A stretch of DNA of 49,207 bases from a virus: positions 1 through 49,207 of the IMG/VR virus record IMGVR_UViG_3300042691_034842; one strand, given 5' to 3'. The translations under genes and the position numbers were made by a program. Below, piece by piece: positions 39,047-47,675 of the stretch; position 1 is the stretch's first letter; the number at the start of each line of letters is the position of its first letter. The notes under the pieces are model-generated. The model made no database searches, had not been told where the DNA came from, and was given only the letters and a program-made list of their open reading frames with translations.

Positions 39047-39326
39047 ATATTTTCCTAATTGCTTTACCTAATTCTTGATCATTAGGATATTGTTTAACTA
39101 AATCTTGAACAGTGTTAAGAGTAGTAATTTCTTTTTTTAAATATTGAGCTAAGTCAAGTGCTTCTTCATAAGCATGTTGAAGCATATTTTGATGATTATT
39201 TTGTTCTAATGTAGTATTATACTTTTTTAACCCACGATCTGCTCTTAAAGCAAGATCTTTCATTACTGAAGTTGTAATCTTATCATCCGGGGTACATATA
39301 AGATTAAGTGATGTTATTGTATTCAT
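39039..39326 (-). CDS. MazG-like pyrophosphohydrolase candidate
   Basis: 95 residues. LRADRGLKKYNTTL and MLQHAYEEALDLAQYLKKEI resemble the EExxD helix of MazG-type nucleotide pyrophosphohydrolases found in phages. The usual second acidic pair is not obvious. It would hydrolyse (d)NTPs or ppGpp-like molecules; assignment moderate. Overlaps the nuclease gene by 8 nt. Confidence 0.6.
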   Translation of the reverse strand: MNTITSLNLICTPDDKITTSVMKDLALRADRGLKKYNTTLEQNNHQNMLQHAYEEALDLAQYLKKEITTLNTVQDLVKQYPNDQELGKAIRKIYG

Positions 39327-39886
39327 AATAAATTAAATTTTAATATTTCTTTGATTGCTTGTTTTCCATCTTCATTTATTTGTCTAGTACCTACACCTGC
39401 AAAATTCTTTGGCAATGAAGGGATAATGTATATTGGGAGGAATTTTTTTACAAGATATGAATACACATACCATTGTTTAAAATTTTGTTCATATAAATAA
39501 ACTGATTTATTGTTGTTTATAGCCATTTGAACTGCCCATCCAGTTCCACCATCTACTAATTTATCTGATCCTATAACTAAACGTCCAACAGCATATATTG
39601 CTTCTGCATTTTTTACTTGAAACCAATTTCTACACAATAAATTTCTAACGTAAGGGTTATATTTAATTTTATATAACGGACGTTTAATTGGTTTTTCACA
39701 TAATAATACTTGTTGCCATCCTTCTTCTAATTGTTCAGATGTTAATACTACTGGATTTTCTCCATATTGGGTATGGCCTTGAAAAGAATATGCTATGGTT
39801 TTTACTTTATATTCTTTTAATTGATTTTCCCATTCCATATCAGAACCGGGGCATCCTCCACTATGACAAATATAAGTTTTATCCAT
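39323..39886 (-). CDS. SLOG-like nucleotide-binding protein
   Basis: 187 residues. ICHSGGCPGSDMEWE at the start is the SGGxxGxD signature of LOG/DprA-like Rossmann proteins, and VDGGTGWAVQMAI near residue 113 supplies a second glycine turn. Possible roles are nucleotide sensing or nucleoside hydrolysis. Substrate unknown. Confidence 0.7.
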   Translation of the reverse strand: MDKTYICHSGGCPGSDMEWENQLKEYKVKTIAYSFQGHTQYGENPVVLTSEQLEEGWQQVLLCEKPIKRPLYKIKYNPYVRNLLCRNWFQVKNAEAIYAVGRLVIGSDKLVDGGTGWAVQMAINNNKSVYLYEQNFKQWYVYSYLVKKFLPIYIIPSLPKNFAGVGTRQINEDGKQAIKEILKFNLL

Positions 39887-40268
39887 TAATTTGAGATGTT
39901 ATATTTTCAACTTCATTTTTAGAAAGCATTCTGATGTATTCTTTAGCTTCTTTTTTAGATACTTCAAAATAAGTAGCTACTGCTTTTACTTCATCAACAT
40001 CATAATCTTCTTTTTTAGAGGCTTTAATATACTTTAAATATTTGTATTGTTTAGGAATAAGATCTTTATATAGATTATAAAGATACTCTCCTTTCATTTG
40101 CCAAGTATTCTTTTGTACTATATTAACTACCTCACAGTAATCAGGGTCCATACTAAGTATTCTATTACACATCCAGTTATTGAAACTATTTTTTTCTTCT
40201 TCAGGAATATATTTCCACTCTTCTTTAGTTAATGTTATTCTTTTTATAGTATCAAAAATATTAGCCAT
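39879..40268 (-). CDS. Clamp loader small subunit (gp62-like) candidate
   Basis: 129 residues, helical. NSFNNWMCNRILSMDPDY, then YLYNLYKDLIPKQ, recalls the small clamp-loader subunit gp62 of T4-like phages (FxxFMxxRxLSM), which supports the gp44 AAA+ ring. Its position between the clamp-loader gene and repair genes fits. The match is from memory of the pattern and should be treated as tentative. Confidence 0.6.
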   Translation of the reverse strand: MANIFDTIKRITLTKEEWKYIPEEEKNSFNNWMCNRILSMDPDYCEVVNIVQKNTWQMKGEYLYNLYKDLIPKQYKYLKYIKASKKEDYDVDEVKAVATYFEVSKKEAKEYIRMLSKNEVENITSQING

Positions 40269-40523
40269 TTAGTAAAATTTCGTTGTTCCACTATCTTTAG
40301 CTACTTTAAGTTGCATTTTAAGATAATTTACTTCATTTTTTAAATTATAAACATCAATTTGACTTGCTCTTAATTCTTTTTCTATTTCTAATTGATGAGA
40401 TTTAATATCAAGAAATACAGTTTCACTTAGATTTCTTTCAATTATTAACTTTTGAATAACACTGTTTAAACGTTCTATCTCACGTTTACGTTTATTAAAT
40501 AGATTTGTTAGCATTCTTACCAT
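40269..40523 (-). CDS. Coiled-coil protein, 84 aa
   Basis: 84 residues with heptad-like spacing of Leu and Ile through most of the length (LNSVIQKLIIERNLSETVF). Probably an elongated dimer. Function unknown. Overlaps its upstream neighbour by 29 nt. Confidence 0.65.
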   Translation of the reverse strand: MVRMLTNLFNKRKREIERLNSVIQKLIIERNLSETVFLDIKSHQLEIEKELRASQIDVYNLKNEVNYLKMQLKVAKDSGTTKFY

Positions 40524-40737
40524 AGAATTGTTTTAAAGGTGCTTGAATAAATTCTTCAAGTAATACTCCACATTTGTCACAAGCGATTAATTGAATAGGA
40601 ACTATTCTATCTTCAGGTAAACCTGATATTAATCTAGATTCTTTACGAATATACATTACATCTTTAAATGTAGGATTACCGCACTCGCATATTAAGGGAG
40701 TTGTAGCTGTTATATTAAGCTGTTGTGGTTGATTCAT
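40495..40737 (-). CDS. Zinc-ribbon-like small protein, 80 aa
   Basis: 80 residues with CEC (14-16) and CDKC (53-56) pairs, a small zinc ribbon. Its start codon overlaps the clamp-loader stop by 1 nt, so it is co-expressed with replication genes. Function unknown. Confidence 0.65.
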   Translation of the reverse strand: MNQPQQLNITATTPLICECGNPTFKDVMYIRKESRLISGLPEDRIVPIQLIACDKCGVLLEEFIQAPLKQFYGKNANKSI

Positions 40738-41678
40738 TATAATATTTGTTTTTTAGTTGTTTCTAATATTTTAGCTATACAAGCAGCAAAGTTTATTTCT
40801 TTATCTGGCACTACACCTGCTCGCCAAATAAAATCATCTAATATAACTGATAGTTGGGCATCATTTCCATAACTAAATTCAGATAAATTATCAAACATAT
40901 AGCGATAAGCTGTTTGAAAGTCGTCAACTTGCGCGTCAGCTACAAGTTGGCGGATTTGGTACCAAGCATTTTTCTCGCGTTGTTTTAGTATTTGAACTAA
41001 TGGTTTACACCAATTATCATCTAATTTATCAACTACTAATATAGTTTCTCCTGATAATGGATCAAGTATAGAGTTTTGTTGTAATATTTTAATAATTGAT
41101 CTTACATCAGGATAAAATGTATTTACTACCTGAGCAATATCTTCCATCTTATACATTATTTTTTCAACATCTAAAATGTTGGTGCAAATATGTTTTGCAA
41201 CAGCACCTTTAGATGGTGGTTTTAATATATGAATCTCACAACGTGATTGAAGTGGTTCAATCAATCGTTCAATATAATTACACGTTAATATAAAACGAGT
41301 ATATGCTGAGTATTCTTCAATTAGATTACGTAATGCTGCTTGAGCGGGTTGTGTTAAAAAATCAGCTTCATCTAATATAACAACTTTAAGTGGTTGAAAT
41401 GATGCTGTTGAAGCAAATCCTTTTACTTTATCCCTAATAACATCAATCCCATTTTCATCACTAGCGTTAAGATAGAGATAATCACATTTGATATTTTTAA
41501 CAATTAATTTAGCTAATGTTGTTTTACCTGTTCCTGCTGTGCCACTAAATATAAAATGGGGTATATCATTAGTAGCAATACAAGCAGCAATACGAGCTTT
41601 AATATCATCGTTACCTATATATTGTTCTAATGTTTGGCTACGAAACTTTTCAATCCACAGTGTATGTTCTCTTTTCAT
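40737..41678 (-). CDS. Sliding clamp loader ATPase (gp44/RFC-like)
   Basis: 313 residues. Walker A GTAGTGKT at 46-53, Walker B ILDEAD at 101-106, the arginine-finger SRC at 145-147 and sensor TCN near 132-134 define the RFC/gp44 clade. It opens the clamp encoded at 46576-47304 and loads it on primed DNA for the family B polymerase. Its own promoter-like element lies at 41683-41708. Confidence 0.94.
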   Translation of the reverse strand: MKREHTLWIEKFRSQTLEQYIGNDDIKARIAACIATNDIPHFIFSGTAGTGKTTLAKLIVKNIKCDYLYLNASDENGIDVIRDKVKGFASTASFQPLKVVILDEADFLTQPAQAALRNLIEEYSAYTRFILTCNYIERLIEPLQSRCEIHILKPPSKGAVAKHICTNILDVEKIMYKMEDIAQVVNTFYPDVRSIIKILQQNSILDPLSGETILVVDKLDDNWCKPLVQILKQREKNAWYQIRQLVADAQVDDFQTAYRYMFDNLSEFSYGNDAQLSVILDDFIWRAGVVPDKEINFAACIAKILETTKKQIL

Positions 41679-41682
41679 AACT

Positions 41683-41708
41683 TAAATATATAATTTTTAT
41701 TTTGACAA
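41683..41708 (-). promoter_or_regulatory. Promoter-like element, clamp loader
   Basis: Minus strand TTG-TCAAAAT-N8-TATATTT with 15-nt spacing, a near-consensus copy, ending about 5 nt before the clamp-loader ATG. Confidence 0.6.
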
Positions 41709-41710
41709 TT

Positions 41711-42274
41711 CTAATACTTAGATGACTTTTCTAAATTATCCTTCCACCATAGTGGTTGAAGATTAGTATAATGAAAGCATTGTTTTTGTTGCTCATAATC
41801 AGATAAATCAAATGATACACATGGTCTAATATGATCTATATGCCATCCCTTTCTACCATAATTTTCCCAATTCATACCTTCAGTAAATTTGGAAGCAATA
41901 TGTTGTTTAAATTTTTCCATACTACATCCCAACATATCCATTGTTTTAGCACCTTTAGAATTAGTATGAAGAGCAGCTCTTAAACGTTCTCTTAGGTTAT
42001 GTGCTATCCTATATTCTATATTAGTAGATAATTTTTCTTTAAACCACTCATTCATATACCCCGGACGATCTCTTAACCATTGTTTAACTTGATCGTTTTG
42101 TTTTTGTTTAAATTCAGGATTTTGTTCTTTATATTCTTTAAAATATCTTAATCGTTTTTCTTTATGTTTATGATATGATTTATTATCCATTTTGCTTTTA
42201 CAAGTAGTACAATAATTACTTGTTCTACCTACAGGCAATTCAATTTTACATTTAAAACATTTTTTAACTTCCAT
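41711..42274 (-). CDS. HNH endonuclease, WHIDHI type
   Basis: 187 residues. An N-terminal zinc knuckle (CFKC at 6-9, CTTC at 22-25), a helical linker, then the nuclease core WHIDHIRPC (144-152) and CFHYTNLQPLWWKDN (166-180). This family occurs as free-standing phage endonucleases. Its insertion in front of the clamp loader is typical of homing endonucleases that target replication genes. Confidence 0.88.
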   Translation of the reverse strand: MEVKKCFKCKIELPVGRTSNYCTTCKSKMDNKSYHKHKEKRLRYFKEYKEQNPEFKQKQNDQVKQWLRDRPGYMNEWFKEKLSTNIEYRIAHNLRERLRAALHTNSKGAKTMDMLGCSMEKFKQHIASKFTEGMNWENYGRKGWHIDHIRPCVSFDLSDYEQQKQCFHYTNLQPLWWKDNLEKSSKY

Positions 42275-42346
42275 ATTATTATCGTTTCCAATAAATATAT
42301 GAAAGCTAGAAAAATATCGAATTATATTAAAAGTTGTTTCATAAAA

Positions 42347-42907
42347 TTATACTACTGTATATTTTGTTTTATTAATACTAATTTCAGATATAGTGTTGTA
42401 TTTTACGCGACGGATAGCCTCATATGATTGTCCTTTTTTAGCTTCAACCATATCTTTTACCATTAAATAATCTAATTTTGTATCATTTAAATCTTTTAAA
42501 TAACGACAAACCATTTTTCTATTATCTTTATTTAATTTCGTAAATGTAATACTAAAGATTTTGCCTCTACTATTTTCAATTAATTGTTTAGTTGTATTAA
42601 CATCAATTACACCTCCATTAGTAATTTGTACTTTAGTTTTAGTAGATTTTTTAAATGGGGTTGGATTAATAGGATTTTTAGGATCATAATATATTCTATA
42701 TGAACCATTATCTTCATAATTAAATATACCTTGATCAGCAAAAAACGCCATAGTTGTTGAGACTTGTTCTTGAAACCAAGAATAATGAGGATATTTTTTA
42801 CGAAGTTCCTGTTTAATTTCAAGAGTAGTAATAGTGTTATTAGCATGAAGAAGTTCCTTAGCTACTGTTTCAATTAAATCAATTTGATAAGATGTTAAAG
42901 TGTTCAT
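42347..42907 (-). CDS. Winged-helix plus DUF2693-like protein
   Basis: 186 residues. The first 75 look like a winged helix (TSYQIDLIETVAKELL, then EIKQELRKKYPHYSW). The rest, GKIFSITFTKLNKDNRKMVCR and then YEAIRRVKYNTISEISI, resembles the small beta-barrel domain of DUF2693 that I recall in phages. It is the next gene after the PARP gene, 5 nt away, so the two may form a functional pair. No activity known. Confidence 0.65.
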   Translation of the reverse strand: MNTLTSYQIDLIETVAKELLHANNTITTLEIKQELRKKYPHYSWFQEQVSTTMAFFADQGIFNYEDNGSYRIYYDPKNPINPTPFKKSTKTKVQITNGGVIDVNTTKQLIENSRGKIFSITFTKLNKDNRKMVCRYLKDLNDTKLDYLMVKDMVEAKKGQSYEAIRRVKYNTISEISINKTKYTVV

Positions 42908-42912
42908 ATTGT

Positions 42913-44124
42913 TTATTTTAAATGTATAATATATTTGATTCTATTTTGATGTTCATGATAAGCAATAATCTCAGAATTGAGTAATCCATTTCCTGCATTC
43001 ACATGAGTACTGTCAAAACCTCTTTCACTTAAATTTTTATAATTTAAAGTAAATGAATTACCTCTATACCAACCATTATAGATATAAGGGTTACCTGTGT
43101 GGACTTCATATATTAAAAGTATAGTATCTTTATCATAACCTGTATAGTTAAGTGATTTATCTGTTACTTCTGAAAAGTAGTTACCTTCACCATATGCTTT
43201 TCCACTAAATTGAAAATTTCCTGCAGGGCGAATTTTAAGACCTTCTCTTAAGATAGGAATAACTGATGTACAGCGAGTACCATGAATGAGATATCGTGTT
43301 TGTTTATTGTTTTGCTTATCAATCCAGTTTGTAAAACGATTATCTTCCCAAGCTTTTTCAACAGCATAAACACTTTCAATACGTTTTCTACGACTTGTAT
43401 TTAATTGGTTAATTATGTATTGAATTTCTTTTTCTTTAGTATGGTCACATTTTTTTAATTTAATACCTAAAGCTTCAAGAAATGTTTGTTGTTCTTTATT
43501 TTCCTTTTTGTCTTCATCTTTCTTAGTATCTTGAAACATAGATACTTGAGAAGATATAGCGTCAATATTATCTTGTTCTTGTACTAATGTTTTATCTAAA
43601 TTAATATTAGGAAGAATATTATGTCTAACATTAGACATATAACGAGGAATAATAGTATAAAGTTCAATTAATTTATCATTAATTGCTTTTTCATTTTTTC
43701 TATCTATTTTAGATAAATCATCAAGAATTTTTTGTGCTTCATCAATTTGTTTTTGACTAACTTTATCACATTTTACTGAATATGTTTTTTTAACTAGATC
43801 ATTAGTGTAATTCCTCATTAATGTGATAAAGTTATCAATTTGATTATCTTCAATACGTAAATAAGAATCAGTACTTTTATCTGTTTTTTCTTCAACTTTA
43901 ACTGATACTAAAGCTGTAACGTCTGTATATCCTTTATCTATTTTTTCATTATATATATTTTTCCATTTTGAAATAGGTTTATGAAGAGTAGTTTTAGTGG
44001 AATCAATTCTACCATAGTTAATAGTAAAAGTAGGGCCACCTTCATAAATCATTTCATAATACTTGTTGTTATTAGCCCCAGTTACCATAATTAACTTGGC
44101 ATATTTTTTATCAACTGAATTCAT
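42913..44124 (-). CDS. Poly(ADP-ribose) polymerase, WGR-HD-ART architecture
   Basis: 403 residues. The first 75 form a WGR domain with YGR (37-39) in place of WGR. Residues 91-220 match the PARP regulatory helical domain (KVSQKQIDEAQKILDDL for LSKxQI). The catalytic domain keeps the H-Y-E triad: H281 in LIHGTR, Y316 in GEGNYFSEVTDKS and E385 in LLNSEIIAY. This is the layout of eukaryotic PARP1-3, which attach ADP-ribose from NAD to proteins or DNA ends on DNA damage. Confidence 0.92.
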   Translation of the reverse strand: MNSVDKKYAKLIMVTGANNNKYYEMIYEGGPTFTINYGRIDSTKTTLHKPISKWKNIYNEKIDKGYTDVTALVSVKVEEKTDKSTDSYLRIEDNQIDNFITLMRNYTNDLVKKTYSVKCDKVSQKQIDEAQKILDDLSKIDRKNEKAINDKLIELYTIIPRYMSNVRHNILPNINLDKTLVQEQDNIDAISSQVSMFQDTKKDEDKKENKEQQTFLEALGIKLKKCDHTKEKEIQYIINQLNTSRRKRIESVYAVEKAWEDNRFTNWIDKQNNKQTRYLIHGTRCTSVIPILREGLKIRPAGNFQFSGKAYGEGNYFSEVTDKSLNYTGYDKDTILLIYEVHTGNPYIYNGWYRGNSFTLNYKNLSERGFDSTHVNAGNGLLNSEIIAYHEHQNRIKYIIHLK

Positions 44125-44147
44125 AACAAATTATTTATAAAACAAAA

Positions 44148-45770
44148 TTACATTCCAAATTCTGCCATTCCACCTAAATCATCTTTTTTCTTATCTTCAG
44201 GTTTTTCATGAATTACAGCTTCAGTCATTAGTAATGTAACAGCAGCGTGAGCAGCATTTTCAAGAGCACAACGTACTACTTTAGTAGGATCCATAATACC
44301 TGATTTGAAAGCATCAACTGTTGTATTATTTGCAATGTCAGGAACAACTGATTTATCTGTTTTAGAATTTAATTTATCCCACCATTCTTGAGGATCTTCT
44401 CCTGCATTTTTAAGGATTTGTTTAAATGGTTTAGCACAAGCTTGGAATATAATTGATACACCTTTACTTTTATCATCCTTACCCATCACATCAAGTACTC
44501 TTCTAGCATGTAATAAAGCGATACCTGCACCTGGTAATATACCTTCATCAAGAGCTGCTTTGGTAGCTTGTAAAGCATCATCTAAGCGGTCTTTCTTTTC
44601 TTTCATTTCAATTTCAGTACCACCACCTACATTAATAATAGCTACTCCACCAACCATTTTACCTAAACGCTCTTGCAATTTTTCAACGTTGTATGGTGTA
44701 GTTTCTTTTTCTAATTGATTTTTTAAAGATAAAATACGTTCTTCAATTTTCTTAGGATCTCCTTTACCATCTACAATTGTAGTAGCTTCTTTACCTACAG
44801 TAACAATTCTAGCTTGACCTAACCAATCTGTATTAAATTTGGATAATGACATACCTCTTTCTGGGGAAACAACAGTAGCACCAGTTAATATAGCTATATC
44901 TTCTAACATTTGATTTCTTAAATCACCAAAGCCAGGTGCCTTTACAGCAGCTACTTTCAACGCTCCTCTACCTTTATTCATTACAAGAGTTGCTAATGCT
45001 TCACCCTCAATGTCTTCAGCAATAATAAGTAAAGCTTTTTGTTCAGCTGATACTCTTTCTAATAGATGCAATAAATCTTTAATTACTGTTATCTTTTTAT
45101 CATAAATTAAAATAAAAGGATCATTTAAAACAGCAGTCATTGAATTATTGTCTGTAATAAAATAGTGTGATTTATATCCTCTATCGAATTGTAATCCTTC
45201 TACCACTTCAAGTGATGTTTCACCAGTACGTGATTCTTCTACTGTTACTACTCCATCTCTACCTACTTTATCTAAGGCAGTAGCTACTAATTCTCCAATT
45301 TCAGTATCACCATTTGCAGATAATGTTGCAATTTGTTTAATTTGTTCTTCGCTAGTAATGTCTACAGACATTTCTTTCAATTCATTAACTACAGCTTTAA
45401 CTGCTTCTTCAATACCTCTTTTTATTTGAGTAGCATTAGTTGAAGCATATGTTGTTGCTTCTAATGCGTGAGATGCTATTGAATGTGCTAACACAGTTGA
45501 AGTAGTTGTACCATCACCAGCTTGATCAACTGTTTTTTGTGCTGCTTGTTTAATAACAGTAGCAGCCATATTTTCAATTGGATCTTCTAAAACAATTGTT
45601 TTAGCAACAGTGACACCATCTTTGGTTGATGATACTTCATTGTGTTCTTTTTCAATTAATACATTACGTCCAAAAGGACCCATAGTAATAGAAACAGCTT
45701 TGTTAACTTTATCAATACCTTTTTGTAGTTTTTCTTTCGCCTCGCGGTCGAAACTAATTATTTTACTCAT
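44148..45770 (-). CDS. groL: Chaperonin GroEL
   Basis: 540 residues, close to the bacterial 545. Hallmarks: [28 protein letters not shown] (nucleotide site DGTTT), [26 protein letters not shown] and [11 protein letters not shown]. The GGM-rich tail is reduced to [10 protein letters not shown]. With the GroES at 46232-46525 it could form a phage-specific folding chamber for capsid or other virion proteins, as proposed for other phage GroELs. Confidence 0.97.
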   Translation of the reverse strand: MSKIISFDREAKEKLQKGIDKVNKAVSITMGPFGRNVLIEKEHNEVSSTKDGVTVAKTIVLEDPIENMAATVIKQAAQKTVDQAGDGTTTSTVLAHSIASHALEATTYASTNATQIKRGIEEAVKAVVNELKEMSVDITSEEQIKQIATLSANGDTEIGELVATALDKVGRDGVVTVEESRTGETSLEVVEGLQFDRGYKSHYFITDNNSMTAVLNDPFILIYDKKITVIKDLLHLLERVSAEQKALLIIAEDIEGEALATLVMNKGRGALKVAAVKAPGFGDLRNQMLEDIAILTGATVVSPERGMSLSKFNTDWLGQARIVTVGKEATTIVDGKGDPKKIEERILSLKNQLEKETTPYNVEKLQERLGKMVGGVAIINVGGGTEIEMKEKKDRLDDALQATKAALDEGILPGAGIALLHARRVLDVMGKDDKSKGVSIIFQACAKPFKQILKNAGEDPQEWWDKLNSKTDKSVVPDIANNTTVDAFKSGIMDPTKVVRCALENAAHAAVTLLMTEAVIHEKPEDKKKDDLGGMAEFGM

Positions 45771-45954
45771 ATTTTGTTTCCTTTATTTTATATTTGTTTT
45801 TATTTAAATCCAGTTGTATATATTCATCACATTTCCAACAATTCGATTTAGGCATATTGTCAAAATTTCCTCCAATTCCATCATGTTGCCCATAATGTAT
45901 TTCATTTATAATTCCACATTTAGGGCATTCTATATCTATGTCGTAGGAGGTCAT
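45763..45954 (-). CDS. Zinc-ribbon protein between GroES and GroEL
   Basis: 63 residues with CPKC (10-13) and CWKC (39-42), a small zinc ribbon. It overlaps the GroEL start by 8 nt and the upstream gene by 4 nt, so translation is coupled through GroES, two small genes and GroEL. Function unknown. Confidence 0.75.
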   Translation of the reverse strand: MTSYDIDIECPKCGIINEIHYGQHDGIGGNFDNMPKSNCWKCDEYIQLDLNKNKYKIKETKYE

Positions 45955-46232
45955 ATTTTATTATAAATTTTATATCCTGCAAACCAATATCCTACTGGTT
46001 TAGCATAAACAAATTGTTTTTTAAATATTTCCCATTTACGGTTTGAAGAATTTTTAGTTGGCACCTCAGCAGAAGTTGGTATGTCGTAAGATTCAGGTTT
46101 ATTACACTCTGGATAATGTTTATTTATTCCATGGCAATTAATGCAAAATTTATTTGAGTGCATATATTGCCCTCCTCCTTGAGGTACATTTACAACATCA
46201 CTTACTTCTGTATTTCTAAACTTACGTGCCAT
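45951..46232 (-). CDS. Unknown protein with His/Cys-rich centre, 93 aa
   Basis: 93 residues. FCINCHGINKHYPECNK suggests a metal site; the C-terminus is aromatic (YAKPVGYWFAGYKIY). It shares 1 nt with the GroES stop and overlaps the zinc-ribbon gene by 4 nt. No recognised family. Confidence 0.7.
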   Translation of the reverse strand: MARKFRNTEVSDVVNVPQGGGQYMHSNKFCINCHGINKHYPECNKPESYDIPTSAEVPTKNSSNRKWEIFKKQFVYAKPVGYWFAGYKIYNKI

Positions 46233-46525
46233 TATTTTTCTAAAATTACTAACAAATCAGATTCTTTCATTACAACATATTCTTCACCTTCAATGGTCAT
46301 TTTAGTTCCACCAAAAGCAGGAAATACTACTGTTTGACCAACTTTAATTTTTGTTTCAATAAATGCTTCTCCAGTAACAGAAAAAATACCAGGTCCTACT
46401 GCTACCACTTCACCCATAAGTGGTTTTTCCTTACCCATATCAGGTATTAAAATGTTACCATACATTTCTTCTGAGTTGTCATTTTGTTTAATTACAATGT
46501 GATTGTGTAATGGTACTATTTTCAT
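46232..46525 (-). CDS. groS: Co-chaperonin GroES
   Basis: 97 residues, the standard length. VPLHNHIVIKQNDN, GEVVAVGPGIF, KVGQTVVFPAFGG and EEYVVMKESDLLVILEK cover the GroES fold. The mobile loop (NSEEMYGNILIPDMGKEKP) retains the hydrophobic ILIP for GroEL binding. Encoded ahead of groL with two tiny genes in between. Confidence 0.95.
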   Translation of the reverse strand: MKIVPLHNHIVIKQNDNSEEMYGNILIPDMGKEKPLMGEVVAVGPGIFSVTGEAFIETKIKVGQTVVFPAFGGTKMTIEGEEYVVMKESDLLVILEK

Positions 46526-46575
46526 AATAAAAATTTATTTAATAAATATACAATAATTTTATATAGTTTCCAAGT

Positions 46576-47304
46576 TTAGTTAGCTAGATTTGCTAATACT
46601 ATATAAGAGGATTTATGTCCTTCTTTATTTTCAAAATCTAATTTTATGGCTCCCTGATCAGAAATAAAAGCTTTTCCTGTTGAATCTGAGTTAGCGTCAA
46701 ATATAGATTTAATATAATCAGCATTAAATTTTAATATATTTGATGGTATTGTTAAATTTGGTATAGGTATTTCAAATTGTATTTTATTTGAATGACCTTC
46801 TGGTTCTCCTAAAGTAAATTTAACTTTATGTTCACTATCTTTATTTGTATATGCTTGAATAAGAGTTGTATCAGAATTTAATGCTTTTTTAGCTTTAACC
46901 CAGTTACTAACTAATTCAGGTGTAATGTCAAATTCATAATCACTTTCAAATTCATTTATTGAAAAACTAGCATTTGGAGCTAACATTAAATTAGCTAATG
47001 CATATTCTAAATTATATTCATTATCTGCTATCAATAATCTAGTAGCAATATCATTATGAGATTGTAGGTCTATAGTGATAAATTGGTTACAAATATTAAT
47101 TAACTTTAAAAATTTAGATGTATCAAATATTAAAAATTCACTATCAGTAAATTCGAAAGGAGCAGTAATTATACCTACCATATCTTTAGTAGGTGAAAAT
47201 GTTTTGATAGTAACTACATTATCTTTTACTGTCCATCTTACTTTCTCACCAATTCCATCTAAATAGTATTTATAAACTATTGATAATAACGATTGTTTTT
47301 CCAT
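46576..47304 (-). CDS. Sliding clamp (gp45-like)
   Basis: 242 residues, slightly longer than T4 gp45 (228). The order KDNVVTIKTFSPTKDMVGII, FEFTDSEFLIFDTSKFLKLI and a C-terminal KLDFENKEGHKSSYIVLANL matches two-domain viral clamps. It tethers the family B polymerase encoded just upstream and is loaded by the AAA+ protein at 40737-41678. Confidence 0.85.
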   Translation of the reverse strand: MEKQSLLSIVYKYYLDGIGEKVRWTVKDNVVTIKTFSPTKDMVGIITAPFEFTDSEFLIFDTSKFLKLINICNQFITIDLQSHNDIATRLLIADNEYNLEYALANLMLAPNASFSINEFESDYEFDITPELVSNWVKAKKALNSDTTLIQAYTNKDSEHKVKFTLGEPEGHSNKIQFEIPIPNLTIPSNILKFNADYIKSIFDANSDSTGKAFISDQGAIKLDFENKEGHKSSYIVLANLAN

Positions 47305-47305
47305 A

Positions 47306-47644
47306 TTATTTCCAAAGTATTTGAATTAAAATTATTGCAATTCCTAGGCCTAAACAAATGAGTGTTTTAAGTGTTAATGGTTCTTTAAACATATAATGAG
47401 ACATAATAGAAAATACTATTACCCCAATACCAAATCCAATTAATCTACTAGGCCATATTTGGCCATCATAAGCTAATACAAAATTACGTACCGAATACAT
47501 AAATAGCAGTGAAATAGGTATTCCCATACATGCTACTAAAAAAGTATTATTTTTAAACCACTCATATTTAATTTGTCCTTGTAACTGGAAAAATGTAAGT
47601 ATTTGGGCTAGTAAACCGAATAATATTCCTTTTATTAAATTCAT
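47306..47644 (-). CDS. Small multidrug/EamA-like membrane protein
   Basis: I choose the ATG at 47644 (MNLIKGILFGLLAQ, 112 aa): it follows the promoter-like box at 47651-47675 and avoids a 35-nt overlap with the polymerase gene. Four hydrophobic segments, the last two SRLIGFGIGVIVFSI and TLICLGLGIAIILIQIL, resemble SMR/EamA half-transporters. Function unknown. Confidence 0.75.
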   Translation of the reverse strand: MNLIKGILFGLLAQILTFFQLQGQIKYEWFKNNTFLVACMGIPISLLFMYSVRNFVLAYDGQIWPSRLIGFGIGVIVFSIMSHYMFKEPLTLKTLICLGLGIAIILIQILWK

Positions 47645-47650
47645 ATTACT

Positions 47651-47675
47651 CAATATACGACTATTATTTTGACTA
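47651..47675 (-). promoter_or_regulatory. Promoter-like element at the polymerase stop
   Basis: Minus strand TAG-TCAAAAT-N8-TATATTG; the TAG is the polymerase stop codon. Spacing is 15 nt and the ATG of the membrane protein follows 6 nt later. It would drive the membrane protein, clamp and chaperonin genes. Confidence 0.55.
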
